Shown here in pieces: positions 1 to 13,291 of a DNA stretch of 64,000 nt (its first letter is position 1; each line of letters starts with the position of its first letter). Made by a program: the position numbers and the translations under genes. The notes under the pieces were generated by a model that saw nothing but the letters and a program-made list of their open reading frames with translations, had not been told where the DNA came from and did not search any database. The stretch is from Paraspadella gotoi (taxonomy: Eukaryota > Chaetognatha), in assembly GCA_051294375.1 (NCBI GenBank), contig CM119268.1:6519232-6583231 (forward strand), written 5' to 3'.

Positions 1-740
<740 letters not shown>

Positions 741-1171
741 CAAAAGAAAAAGAAAACAAGTTTTGAGCAACAATGTCGGAACATCCTGCCTAACGATAAT
801 TATAATTAATAATTGATGATAATTTAATTAATTAATAGTTAATTGAATTAATAGATTAATGTAATTATTTAATTAATAGATTTAATGTATAAGATTATAT
901 TCAGCTTGTACATACCATCGATATCCTTTAACAATTTAGTCAGGACTAGTTATTGAAAGTGTTTTGTTTCACATTTTTATGACAAAAACAAACCAAATGA
1001 TACCTCGTATTATCGAAGGACCAACGCGAGGGCAAGACCCGTCCTGATCTAAAGATTTTTTTTGCGGTTTAGCTTTCGGTACTCTCGCTTTTTTGCAATC
1101 ATGGCTTCTGAAAGGTAGATATCAATAGGGAGTGGAATTTTCCATATCCTGGCTTCTAATCACATATCGAG

Positions 1172-1196
1172 NNNNNNNNNNNNNNNNNNNNNNNNN
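1172..1196. other. 25-N scaffold gap
   Basis: A fixed 25-N gap. The left arm of the small foldback starts immediately after it, so the gap coincides with a join. Other 25-N gaps lie at 15,675-15,699, 17,922-17,946 and 63,495-63,519; sized gaps lie at 20,438-20,672, 21,026-21,204 and 21,414-21,660; a 10-N gap lies at 38,378-38,387. Confidence 0.95.
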
Positions 1197-1621
1197 CTGT
1201 CCCACTACTAAAACCTTATAACTAAGCCATAGGGTGCGTCATTGTTAATTAAAAATCTAATTAAGCCAGCTACTGGCGCCGCCTTTTGTTTTTAAAGCAA
1301 AAGTAATGCGGCGCAAACACCTTGGAATAACCGTTGCCTTGTTTTTTTAAAGATTAAGATGTTTTTAAAAAAATTGTTATATTTATGCCACAGTCTAGAA
1401 TTTCCTCAGATTAAATATATTATGTATTCCAATTTTTTTTTAATCAAATAAATGTCCGTCCGAAATTGGTTAAATTAGTCTTAAATTCGGCGCAATTCGA
1501 TTAAGCGCCTCATAACTTGAATAACTGAATAATATAATATAATTTAATTCGGATTAAGCTTCGTTTGCGAGCATCATCTCTCGGAATGCATGGACTCGCG
1601 GACAAAATGAGTCGTTGAAAG

Positions 1622-1671
<50 letters not shown>

Positions 1672-2872
1672 GAGATGGAGAGAAGAGAGAGAGCGGAAAG
1701 AGATAGGAGAGAGAGAGAGAGAGAGAAGAGAGAGAGACGTGTCCCGTTGATCCATTGAATCCAATGAATTGAATTCAGTGAATGAATCAAGTGAATATGA
1801 CGTCGTTGAGATCGAACGGGTCAGTCATGACGAAAAATTGATGAGTAATATGGAGAAAGAACTGATGGAGAAAGAAAAATAAATTAATGATGATAACTGC
1901 CTGGAGAAAGAAAAATATAAGTTACATGATGAGTAACTGATCTCCTCCAAAAAATATCTGGATCAGAAATCGAGATTTTTTTTTTTTTCGATCGAAAACA
2001 AAAAAATCACGTAACTGATTTTTGGGATCGAATGAGAAAATTAGAAGACGATACGTGACGATGATTGATCTATCGATCGGACGACGACGACGACGACGAC
2101 GACGAGGGGGACGGCCACCACAATCGTGTGTGCTAACAAGACATCAAAAATAATCAAGGAAGTGGAGAACGATGACGACGACGACGAAGACGAGCGACGA
2201 AGAGGGTGTGAGAGTCCAATGACAACGGTTGGGCCTTTATTGACAGAAGAATCGTAAAGTTCAATTAACGAAAATAATAAAAAGTTACTATGAAATTGTT
2301 ACAACCAATATAAACTTATCCATTTATTTAATTAAATTAAGCTATCTTCTAAGCTTCTGAAGCTTTATAAGCTATGTTTGCAACAATAAGGCGTTCGAAG
2401 ATCGAGGAAGTTCTATATATCGATTTGTGGTTTTTTCTTTTAGCGTTTCAGTAAATGACTTATTTCTCCTATTTCCCGTCACTTCCGTTCCCTTCTACAC
2501 CCCTTCCTTTTCCTCTTCCCCCCCCTTCCAGGCCCGAACGGCCATCGATGGTGGTCATTCGACTCGGCGCGTCAATTAAACGCCACGTGGGCGTCGATCG
2601 TTCGTCCCCGAGAGCGGCGCCACTTTCGGCGTTACTAGCCGTTAGACCCGGCGCCGGCGTAGCGGCCGCCGCCCGTGGCGCAGTGACGCCACGCCACGCA
2701 ATTGGCGCAATTGACGCTGCGCCGCCGCACGCCACCCACGCGCAGGTTAGGATTGGGCAGGGCAGGGGGCTTGTGAGGAGAAGGGAAAGGTTAAGTTTGG
2801 AAATCTGGAAGATATCAAAAATTGGTTTGGGTAAGAACTAAGAAAGTTAATTCTTTCTTTCTTGCAGAATTT

Positions 2873-2903
<31 letters not shown>

Positions 2904-3221
2904 CCCCCTCGTTCTTCTTTCTTTTCTTTCTTTGTTCTTTCTTTCTTTCTTTCTTCTTTTTTTTCTTTCTTTCTTTCTTTCTTTCATTTCTTCTTTCTTT
3001 CTTTTATTCTATCTCTCTTTGGTTTCATTCTTCCATCCTTTTAACTCTGAGTCACGAAAGGTGAACATCGGCGTTTTTACTTTGGGAGGACGAAGACAGT
3101 TTGTTTTTAAACTTTTTTTGCGGTTTTTTTTTTTTTCTTTTTGTTAAAAAAAAAAAATTAAAAAGATTTTATTCATCGAGAATTAGTTTCGATTTGAGAG
3201 GTGAATCGATCTTCCATTTAA

Positions 3222-3295
<74 letters not shown>
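1197..3295 (+). repeat. Small foldback, left arm
   Basis: Read in reverse complement this arm follows 3,918-5,966 in order: the region beside GTCCCACT, a (GA)n tract (1,625-1,735), a GAC trinucleotide tract, an IRF2BP exon copy (2,532-2,745), a TTTC tract (about 2,874-3,005) and a terminal (CT)n tract (3,221-3,295). The match is near-continuous but broken by frequent one- to few-base indels and by microsatellite length differences. Confidence 0.9.
2532..2745 (+). pseudogene. Frame-broken mirror copy of IRF2BP exon 3
   Basis: Mirror copy of the intact minus-strand exon at 4,662-4,454. It is 214 bp against 209 bp, keeps the acceptor (TTCCAG) and donor (CAG then GTTAGG), and still encodes RHVGV and LAVRPGAGVA. 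Insertions and deletions destroy the frame where the intact copy reads ERIEVVIDSARQLK. Either a decayed duplicate or, more likely, an uncorrected second pass over the same molecule. Confidence 0.8.
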
Positions 3296-3299
<4 letters not shown>

Positions 3300-3971
3300 C
3301 CTCCTCTCCTTCTTTCTCTTTCTAACTCAAGCTCTCTGTCTCCCTCTCTGTTTTTATTCACATTTCCTGGCCCGGTTTCAAAAAGCTCTCTTCAAAAGTC
3401 AAAAACAAGGGGGAAGAATAAGCAAGAAGAAGAAGAAGAAGAAGAAGAAAAAAGAAGAAGAGAAGAAGAAGAAGCAAGGAAGAAGAAGACAAAGAAGAAG
3501 AAGAAGCAAGAAGAAATTTCAAACAGACGCACTGACGCTCGTTGGCTTTAGCAAAAAAAGTGAAAAACGCGAATATTGTGCTAATTGTTTAAGCCAAGAA
3601 TGATCGAGATCTAAATATTGGTATATTAGCTTGACATGTAATTGCCAATTTTAAAAAAATAGTCATATCAATTATAGCGTATTTCAGAGTTTTGATTTAA
3701 ATAATCATGTTTTAAACTTCAAAGTGACTCACAATAACAGAAGACGACAGACGACTATTACTGAACGCTTCTTCCGTCGTTTTGTTGGTAAAACATACTA
3801 ATTATTGTTTAGATTAATTAATATTTAAAAAAATTATAGCGCTCCCGCAGTTCTAATTCAACTAAGATCTGGTCCGTCAAATCTGAATTAAATGACCCGA
3901 AATGACAATCAGAATTTCTGGAGAGGGAGAGGGAGAGAGAGAGAAGAGATGAGAGAGAGACGAGAGAGTAG

Positions 3972-4015
<44 letters not shown>

Positions 4016-4030
4016 GAGAGAGAGAGAAAC
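3221..4030. repeat. Turn-around of the small foldback: (CT)n - loop - (GA)n
   Basis: The left arm ends in (CT)n at 3,221-3,295 and the right arm begins with (GA)n at about 3,918-4,030. The roughly 620 bp between them is the non-palindromic loop that is also present at 1-545. No gene is visible in the loop. Confidence 0.85.
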
Positions 4031-4235
4031 TTAAATGGAAGGATCGATTCAACTCTAAATCGAAACTAATTCTCATGAATTAGACAATCTTTATTTTTTT
4101 TAAAACAAAAGAAAGAAAAAAAACCGCAAAAAAGTTCAAACTGTCTTCGTCTCCCAAAGTAAAACCGCCGATGTTCACCTTTCGTGACTCACCGAGTAAA
4201 AAGGATGGAAGAGATGAAACCAAAGAGAGATAGAT

Positions 4236-4334
<99 letters not shown>

Positions 4335-5437
4335 AAATTCTCAAGAAAGAAAGAATTAACCTTTCTTAGTTCTTACCCAAACCATTTATTAAGTCTTCCA
4401 GATTCCAAACTTACTTTCCCCTCTTCCCTCCACGCCCCCTGCCCAATCCTAACCTGCGCGTGGGTGGCGTGCGGCGGCGGCAGCGTCAATTGCGCCAATT
4501 GCGTGGCGTGCGTCACTGCCACGGGCGGCGGCGCTACGCCGGCGCCGGGTCTAACGGCTAGTACGCCGGAAGTGGCGCCGCCTCTCGGGGACGACGAATC
4601 GACGCCCACGTGGCGTTTTAATTGACGCGCGGAGTCGATGACCACCTCGATGCGTTCGGGGCCTGGAAGGGGGGGGGAGAGGAAGGAAGGGGTGTAGAAG
4701 GGACGGAAGTGACGGAAATAGGAGAAATAAGTCATTTACTGAAAGCTAAAAGAAAAAACCACAAATCGATATATTAACTTCCTCGATCTTCGAACCCTTA
4801 TTGTTGCCAAAAACACAGCTTATAAGCTTAGAAGCTTAGAAGATAGCTTATTTATTAAATAAATGGATAAGTTTATATTGGTTGTAACAATTTCATAGTA
4901 ACTTTTTTTTATTATTTCGTTAATTGAACTTTACGATCTTTCTTGTCAATAAAGGCCAACCGTTGTCATTGGACTCTCACGACCCTCTTCGTCGTCGTCT
5001 TCGTCGTCGTCGTCATCGTTCTCACTTCCTTGATTATTTTGATGTTCTTGTTAGCAACACGATTGTGGTGGCCGTCCTCGTCGTCGTCGTCGTCGTCGTC
5101 GTCCGATCGATAGATCAATCATCGTCACGCGTCTTCTAATTTTCTCATTCGATCCCAAAATCAGTTTCCGTGATTTTTTGTTTTCGATCGAAAAAAAAAA
5201 ATCTCGATTTCTGGATCCATGATATTTTTTGGAGGAGATCAGTTACTCATCATTACTTATATTTTCTTTCTCCAGCAGTTACTCATCATTAATTATATTT
5301 TCTTTCTCCATCAGTTCTTTCTCCATCAGTTACTCATCATTTTCGTCATGACTGACCCGTTCGATCTCACGACGTCAAAGTTCACTTGATTCATTCACTG
5401 ACTTCATTCATTGGATTCAATGGATTCACGGGACACG

Positions 5438-5472
<35 letters not shown>

Positions 5473-5505
5473 TCTCTCTCTCTCCTCTCTCTCTCTCCTC
5501 TCCTG

Positions 5506-5557
<52 letters not shown>

Positions 5558-5966
5558 GCTTCACACTCTTGTCGCGAGTCATGCATTCCGAGAGATGATC
5601 TCGCAAACGAAGCTTAATCCGATTAAATTATATTATATTATTCAGTTATTCAATTATGAGGCGCTTAATCGAATTTGCGCCGAATTTAGACTAATTTAAC
5701 CAATTTCGGACGGACATTATTTGATTAAAAAAAAAGTTGGAAATACATATATATTTATCTGAGGAAATTCTAGACTGTGGCATAAATATACAATTTTTTA
5801 TAAAACATTTAATCTTTAAAAAAACAAGGAACGGTTATTCCAAGGTGTTGCGCCGCATTACTTTTCTTTAAAAACAAAAGGCGGCGCCAGTAGCTGCTTA
5901 GATTAGATTTTTAACAAATGAGCAACAAACTATAGGCATGTTATAAGCGTTTTTAACGTAAGTGGG
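3918..5966 (-). repeat. Small foldback, right arm (intact copy)
   Basis: Inverse of 1,197-3,295. It carries a GAAA tetranucleotide tract (4,228-4,334), the intact IRF2BP exon (4,662-4,454, minus), a copy of the dispersed AT-rich repeat tail (about 4,845-4,905), a CGT trinucleotide tract (about 4,990-5,105) and (CT)n (5,437-5,565). The match to the left arm ends near 5,966. Confidence 0.9.
4454..4662 (-). CDS. IRF2BP-family gene, third visible exon (intact)
   Basis: Coding exon of an IRF2BP-family transcriptional co-regulator. It begins after a pyrimidine-rich acceptor ending CCAG and supplies two bases to a codon begun by the zinc-finger exon, giving GPERIEVVIDSARQLKRHVG. This is the segment that directly follows the zinc finger in IRF2BP1/2/L (vertebrate versions read close to ADRIE...ETARQLKRAHG). 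The rest is Val/Ala/Pro/His-rich and ends HATHAQ at a CAG/GTTAGG donor in phase 0. Downstream exons, including the C-terminal RING-like domain expected for the family, would lie left of base 1 and are not in the window. The frame is open over all 209 bp, unlike the mirror copy at 2,532. Confidence 0.85.
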
Positions 5967-6447
5967 ACAGACATACCGACGGACCGACGGAAAAGTGACT
6001 TATTGAGTTGCTCCGCGAGTACTCGCGGCGCAACTAAAAAATATCATTTCAAAATTCAAACACTCGGGCGGTGTAACGAACTTCAATTCAGTCCGATAAA
6101 ACAAGATGAAAGAAAAAAAAAATTAAATAGTTTTAAATAAAGTTTTAAGAGATGAAAAACAAAGTTAATACCTTCCAAAAATGTGAGCAATCTCCTATAA
6201 TTAACGACTTTAAAACAAGTGAAACAAAAAAAAGCGCAGTAATGAATTCAATTATTTGTTCTTTATCTAATTTAACCATAAAGAAGTTTTATTACGACAC
6301 GAACATATTCCGCCAAATTTATTGCCGTTCATAACAAGGAGCTTATTAGAGTCGACTCATTGCTTATATTTACAGAACAAACATAATTTTAAACTCATCT
6401 TATAGAAATGAAAATATATGTAGTATGTGAATTCCCCAAAAAAACCT
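5967..6447. other. Single-copy sequence between the two foldbacks
   Basis: AT-rich sequence with no mirror elsewhere in the window. Only a 60-codon open frame with no recognisable features is present. If the minus-strand IRF2BP gene is one locus, this is intron. Confidence 0.6.
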
Positions 6448-8937
6448 GATCGAAACTGATTGGTCTAACGATACGGATAAGTAAGATTTACTTCCCGATT
6501 CTATTTCAACAATTACTCTTTCACCGGCGCACTTACTTTTACCTTACTTTTTTGCAACGAGCGGATGAGATCGGCGTTTGGCTTCGCGACGCCGCTCTGA
6601 TTATTCTCATCATTTATCAGTGAGAAAAACTAAGGAAAATCTCGCGTTTTTTATGCTAAAGCCGATTCACATTTGCCTCGAGTCACGTAAACATCGTCGT
6701 CGTCGTCGTCGTCGTTGTGCGTCGTCGTCCCATTTTTGTCGTTTTCATTGTCTTTTTCTCGTTGTTTTCTTAATTCGTCTCTCTGTTCCAGAAAATGTTA
6801 TAACTGTTAAGACTTAAGTAACAAAAATAGATAATAAGATAAAAATAATAAAATCGACGATGAACTTTGTGATTTTTAAACGTATGTTATACGGCATTTT
6901 TAAACTTTCGAACAAAAAAAATAAACAAAACATATCAAAAAACAAACGTCATTTATAACATAGATTTCCCCCGCCCAGCAAACTTCCGACGAAAAATTTG
7001 TTTGCTAGCTCATTTTACGTTATTATATATATTTATTTAACCTCGAACGAATAACGTTGACGTGAATCGTGAGTGACCGAAAAAATAGTGAGTGCGCTTT
7101 TTTCACTGTTTATCGTCAATTGAAATTCAAATAATTTTTTTTTTCATTATGATGTTATTTTTTTTTTTTTTTATTCCGTTTTAAAATTTTTACGCAACGA
7201 TTTTTTTTCTCTCTTTTTCTCCCGTCTACCTTTCTCGATTCACAAAATCTAGGCAGTCAACGCGATTTATTTGTTTTTGTTTTTAAAAACATTGGAATTA
7301 AAACTGAATTGAATCATGTATAATGAAAAACGGTAACATTAGTGCAATTTTCTTTTCCCTCTGAACTTTACCTTTAAAAGTTTTGAATTTGTGAGATTGT
7401 TTGCAAGGAGTAAACAATTTAAATGTCATTTTATTAATGGCCTGGGGTCGATCCCAAAATATGTGGCTTGACTAAAAATGACGTTTTTTTTGAGATTTGT
7501 GAGCTGCGACTTTTGAGCTCTCGAGACCAATCACTAATCCCTGCTGTCTTTTTGCCAACTTTCTTGTTTTTGTATTGGAAAAGCTTTTTTTTACAAAATT
7601 ATTATGCTAGAAAAGAGTTTTGAAATTTATAATCTCCAAAGCTGGAAGAAGGGTAGATTTCTCAAACGCTTAGTTAAAAATGACCAAACTAACTCAGGTT
7701 TGTCTGGCATTTTTTTTTTTTTTTTTTTTTTCCTTTGTACTCGCTCACATTTCTCCTTTTATTTTCATGGACGCTCTGGAGACATCTCGCCGTTCATGCC
7801 TTAAGATTTTCGCTTAGATTCATCCGATCAATTTAATGAATAAAAAAAAGAAAGAAAAAAAAAAATGTTAACCTCAACTCGTTATTCATCGGCGTCCGAA
7901 TTCCTTCGTTAAAAATCTCAAGAAAGGCCCCAGAATTCGGACGCCGGTCTATTTCTGATACGATTGATACAACTGATACAATTATCAAAAACTCGTCGTA
8001 CTCATTTAATGGTAACTCTCTATTAACGGACAAAGACGGCGGTTACCAGCCATCGTCCGTCGTCGTCGTCGCTGTCATTCGATTTGACTTTAGTTCGCTC
8101 TAATTCAATTCAAACTCAATTAAACGACAGGAATTTTTTTTTTCGTCCTCGACGACGAACGATTTTGTCACTCGTTTTTTTTTCCTCAAATTTAAAACTT
8201 TTGGCTTCGAAAATGATAAAAATGATTAAAAAAATATTCAAAAAAAATATCAGTCGCGGGAACTCTAATTCGATTATCTTCTCATATTTCATCTCTCTCT
8301 TCCTGCTCTCTCTCTCTCTCTTCTCATCTCTTTTCTCATCTTTCTCTCTCTCTGTCTCTCTCTCATTCTTTTTCTCCTCTCTCTCTCTCTCTTCACAGCT
8401 GGCTGCCGTCTTCCTTTGTCCCTTCCCCTTCATGCCCAATCTCATTCACGGGCCCGTTTGTTTATTTATCTTTTTTTACCAGGTGATGTAAAGGACTCAG
8501 CAACGACTTAAACCCTTCGAAATCCGCGTTTCGACGTCCGGAAAGCCACGGAAAAGAGCGCGTTCGAACATCCCCTGATAGACTCTAGAAAAGCTTACCT
8601 TCTCGCCCATCGTCACTCTTCTGCCTTTCGCCTGTGAAACTTTCTTACCTTTTTCCTTATCTTTTCTGGATAAAAAGTTGCGAAGAATGTTTAACTTTAA
8701 TTTCCCCCTTGAGCTCAGCCCTCCGTTTAATTTCCTCATGCCTCACCCCATTTTCCCGCCATCACGTCCCTTTTTAGAGATCTCTCTTTTCAAAGTTCGT
8801 ATGAACCCGCTCGCCTAATCGCGCACGGCGGACACTGCCGGGATGTAACTCGTCGGAGGTGCAAGTCACGCGCATCTTCTCATCTTCCTCTCCCATCTCC
8901 CCCACCCCCTCCACCCCACCAAATCGGACAACTCCCC

Positions 8938-9190
8938 ATGACGACCGGCCATGTCCTCACGTGCCCCATCTCGCGCACGCCAACGCAAACGCAGCGCTCA
9001 CGCAGGCGCACGCGACACATGGGCGTCGCGCGTCGTCAATCACGGCCGCCGCGGCAGCCGCCGCGCCGCCCGCTGCAGCACAGCAACACAACAACGTTGT
9101 CGTCGGCGAGCGGCGGCGGGAACCGGAAACGGAAAGCGCCGGGATCGCCGTGGCGACGCGGTCGCGGCATCACTCGTGCGGCGTTGCCCG
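8938..9190 (+). pseudogene. Frame-broken mirror copy of the IRF2BP Ala/His-rich exon
   Basis: Mirror of 22,637-22,403. It is 253 bp against 235 bp. It keeps the ATGACGAC start context and the donor (GCGTTGCCCG then GTAACC), but scattered insertions shift the frame repeatedly, so the His-Ala and poly-Ala runs fall into three different frames. Confidence 0.75.
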
Positions 9191-9321
9191 GTAACCGAGG
9201 GAATTGTTTGCTCTTGGAAACGCGTTATATCAAGCAGATTTTCAAGCGGATAGTGTGATATTTATAAATATTTATTTTTTTAAAATTAAAAGTTGTTATT
9301 ACGTTTATACTTTATCGAGAG

Positions 9322-9358
<37 letters not shown>

Positions 9359-11060
9359 AGAGAGAGAGAGACGAGAGAGAGGAGAGAGAGGAGAGAGAGA
9401 GAGAAGAGAGAGAGGAGAGTAGAGAGTGGAACTTTATTGTTTTCCTCCGCTGGTCGCAATCTTCTTCTGTTTATTCACTGTTCTTCACTGTCGAACTTGA
9501 ATTGCTGCTTCCTCACGTCCGTCACGTCCGATCGATCTTCGAGTTTCTTCTCTCCGTGAGGGAAGTTCAGTTCCGTCCCGTTCCGTCCGCTACATCCATC
9601 CATATCGTCCGTTCGATTAGCGCGAACGTTCTGCTGATGCCGTCCGAACGCGTTCTCATTTGATTAGTTTATATGTATATAGCAATATAATTAGCAGTCG
9701 CTTAAAACAAAATATCACATTTTAATATAGTGATTAAACAATTTATAAGTAATCTACTAATTAAAAACGGGCGATCGCGAGCCACGCGAGTTGGTGGGAA
9801 ATAACAAGAAGGGACGCTAGAGGCGCTGGAAGAAAAATCCGAAGTCGAAAAGGAAACTCGGAATTTGCATCGAGGTGATGAAAGCAGAACGATGTGACAT
9901 CGTGATTATTTTTTTTATTTATTTATTTTTTGAAAGAGCAGGACGAAGGGTAAGATGTAGGGGGAGAAGGGAGGGGAGAGGAAGAGGAGAAAGGAGAGGG
10001 TTAGATTAGAGAGCGAGAGAGGTAGAGGCAAATGGAGATTAGGAGAAGGAGAAGAAGGGAGAGAAGGGAGAGGAAGAGGGTGAGGTGTTAGAATGGGGAG
10101 AGAGGGGTGAGGTAGAGGCAGGGGAGAATTAGGAGTAGGGGAGAGGGAGAAGGAGAAGGAGGAAGGAGAGAGAGAGAGGAGAGGAGATGAGAGAGAGAGA
10201 GAGAAGAAAGAGAGGAGAGAGAGAGAGAGAAGAGACGAGAGATGGAGAAGACAAGGAGAGCGCAGGAAAAGGGGAGGAAGTGACAGAGAAAAGGGGATCA
10301 AAAAAGGAGAATTAACTTCCGCGAGAAACTTGGAAAAAAAGTGACTCTTGGTTCGTCGTTCAACGCGCGAGGGGAAGAACGAACGGTCCATAAATTTCGC
10401 TATTCGCCAGAGGAGATGATGCCAACATAGTGGAGACAGACGTCGACGCCCCGGAAGTCTGAAAGGAGGGCGCGGCGAGGCGGGGCGGAGTTTACCGGGT
10501 CAAGACTGAATGACTGACCAATGATCGAGCTGGGGCCACTGTTGTTGTTCGTTTTTGTTGTGTTGTTGTTGTTGTTGTTTGTTGTTGTTGTTGTTGTTGT
10601 TGTTGTGTTGTTGTTGTCGTTCGTGTTGGAGAGAAAATATTAACCGGTTGTTGGTAAATGGTTAAATGGTTAATGGGCCTCATTGAGCGAGACACGCATT
10701 TTGGCTACGGGTAAATCGCTATCGTTCTTTCTATTGGCACCGGGACGATGCATTTTCCTCATGGTCTCTCCGAGGGGTCAATGTTATTGTTGTGTTGTTG
10801 TTTGTGAATATTTGTTCGTTGTCGTTATTTTAAAAAATCAGACATGACGTCGTCTTCGTGTATCGTTGTGGTCACGAATTGCGTGGGTTTTTTCTCTTCA
10901 AGTCCGGCCAGTGCTCTTCTCTTCTCTCTCCATCTCTCTCTCGTCTCTCTCTCTTCTCTCTCTCCTCTCCCTCTCTCTCTTCTCTGTCCAAACGTCTTCG
11001 TGTTTCATTTCCATTTCTGTCGATCTTCATTTATCCTTCAGTCTCGATTGACGTCATCTT

Positions 11061-11094
<34 letters not shown>

Positions 11095-12774
11095 TCGTCG
11101 TCGTCGTCGTCGTCGTCGTCAGACGTCGTTCGTCGTCGTCGCGCACGCTCTTTATTTCCGTTGGAAATACCCTCACGGGGAAAAAAAATCGCATCGAATT
11201 TCTAAATTTGAGATGATGTTTGATTGTTTGATTGTCTCATATCACTGATTGCTCTTTGTTTTTTCTTCATGATTTTATATGAAGGTGTTGCGATTGATTG
11301 ATTGTTTTCTTCGTTTGATTGGCTGGATTCCAATTGACGAGCCTTTGGGCCACCGCTTCCTGTTTGTGACGATCTGATTGACAATTATGTATGCAGATTT
11401 TTTATTGTGTTTATCTTACTTTCTTAAGCACTCGTTTTTTTCCTCTGCGCTTATTAAGCCAATTACTTTTCTTTTTTTAAAAAGGCTTTTTTGTTTCTTT
11501 CTTTTTAAATTCTAAAATCTTGCAAAGCAATCTCTACGATATATATATTTCATCATTACCCCGACAAAAAAAAAAAACACTCGACGCAAATTTCTCAAAA
11601 AGATTAGATTAGATTAGCAGTCTAACTTTGAAATGAGAGACGAATAACGAAAAAGTCGAAGGCAGAATCCTTAATTGTTACTATTGAGCTGTCAAACTTT
11701 AATTCGCTTAGACATTGATTCTTTTCGTTTTCACTCAATCTTTATTATGTTAAACTCAATCCAAGTTGCTGGTTCACGTACGCGTTCTTAGATGCCAAAC
11801 TCTTATTATCTTCTTTTAAAATGAACCAAAAAAATCGGTCAGGAAGGTCGGACAAACTAAGAATTTGCCACGAATTAGTCACAGGATCGATTTTCGTGTG
11901 TACCCGAAAAACTCAAATGACTTCTAACGTTTGGACGCGAGTTAGTCATGGAGCTCAAATCGTTGCTATCATACCGGATTGCAAGTACAAAGGTTTTATC
12001 AAAGGTTTGATAAGCTCGAGATAACCGATGTTTAAGGATGTTTTTAACGCATATTTTAAAATTTGGGCTGATAACGGCTTTGTAAGATATTTTTCCTGCC
12101 CGGATATCCCGTTTAAGAGTCAATTTTTATTTTATCTCTTCACCTTTGCCTTTTTTCTTTCAATTTTTTTTTTAACCTTCCTCTCGTTGTCTTATGCTTC
12201 TCCGCTTGATGTTCGCTCGAATTCGCTTCTTGAACGAGTTTTTCTTCGGCGCCTCGAATGAGAACGAGTGATTTCACCCCCCGTTACAGCGAACTCGCGT
12301 TATGTTTTCGGAATCCGGTCACACGTGCTGGTAGATACAGTGGATGCTAGATATTTCCTGTATCTATGTTCGTTTTTGATCCTGGAATCAAGATAATGAG
12401 GTAAAATGAATATAAAATTCAGCGAGAATAGGAATATTCGATTATTCATGTCTCTTTTTCCTCATTTTATTATATTTTTTAAATTTATATTTTTTTTTAA
12501 AATTCCCCTTTAATCCGTCACTCGCCTCACGAATTTCCGTGAGAAAGGAAACGCCAAAGTTTAACCAGAACCAAAAGATTTAATTACTTTCCGATCAACA
12601 GATTAAAAACCACTCTCCTCTTCGATTGTTAGATACAAAACAAAACGAAATCGCAGCGAAAAATCGCATAAATTTTTCATACCATCGATATCAGTGATAA
12701 ATTTCGTCAAAGCCCCTCTCTCTATCTCTCTCTCTCTCTCCCTTTCTCTCTCTCTCTCTCTCTTCTCTCCTCTC

Positions 12775-12843
<69 letters not shown>

Positions 12844-13116
12844 GTCTCTTAGTGCGCGAAATCAACCGGTGCCATTTACGTTGCGAAAAATATATAAAAA
12901 AAAGATAAGATACGAAAAAATAAGTTTTACGACTAAATTTGTTTATCTCTCGTCGCTCAGTTTTTTTTTTTTTTTTTTTTTTTTTTTGAGTTTCGCAAAA
13001 ATAAGAGCGCAGGTGTTTAGGATCTCATAAACTTTTAAGTAGTAGATTCTATCTCAATTTAGATCCGTAAAAAGGTGAGTAAAAACCTCACCCTTGACCC
13101 TCCAATTGCCCGTCAG

Positions 13117-13291
13117 GCCACCACGCGCCCCTCGTCGCCGCCTCCCACGCCACCATATCCTCGCGCGGCGCCGTCCGCGGCGCAACGCTGCAGCGCCAGT
13201 CCTGCTACCTCTGCGGATCTTCCCGCGGACAGCCGTGGGCGATGCTGCAGGATTCTCGGAACCGTTTGTCGGGGGTGCGTCAACTACGAAG
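13117..13291 (+). pseudogene. Frame-broken mirror copy of the IRF2BP zinc-finger exon
   Basis: Mirror of the intact exon 17,855-17,682. It is 175 bp against 174 bp, a net gain of one base produced by at least four separate small indels. The acceptor (CCGTCAG) and donor (GAAG then GTAGGT) survive and the stretch encoding QSCYLC is readable, but the frame is lost before the DLPRTPWAM segment and only returns in pieces. Confidence 0.85.

Noticed and set aside
9915-10391. 158-codon minus-strand frame rich in Pro, Ser and Leu
   Set aside because: Translation of a long purine-rich tract; its mirror region at 21,400-21,780 is equally low-complexity and partly a gap.
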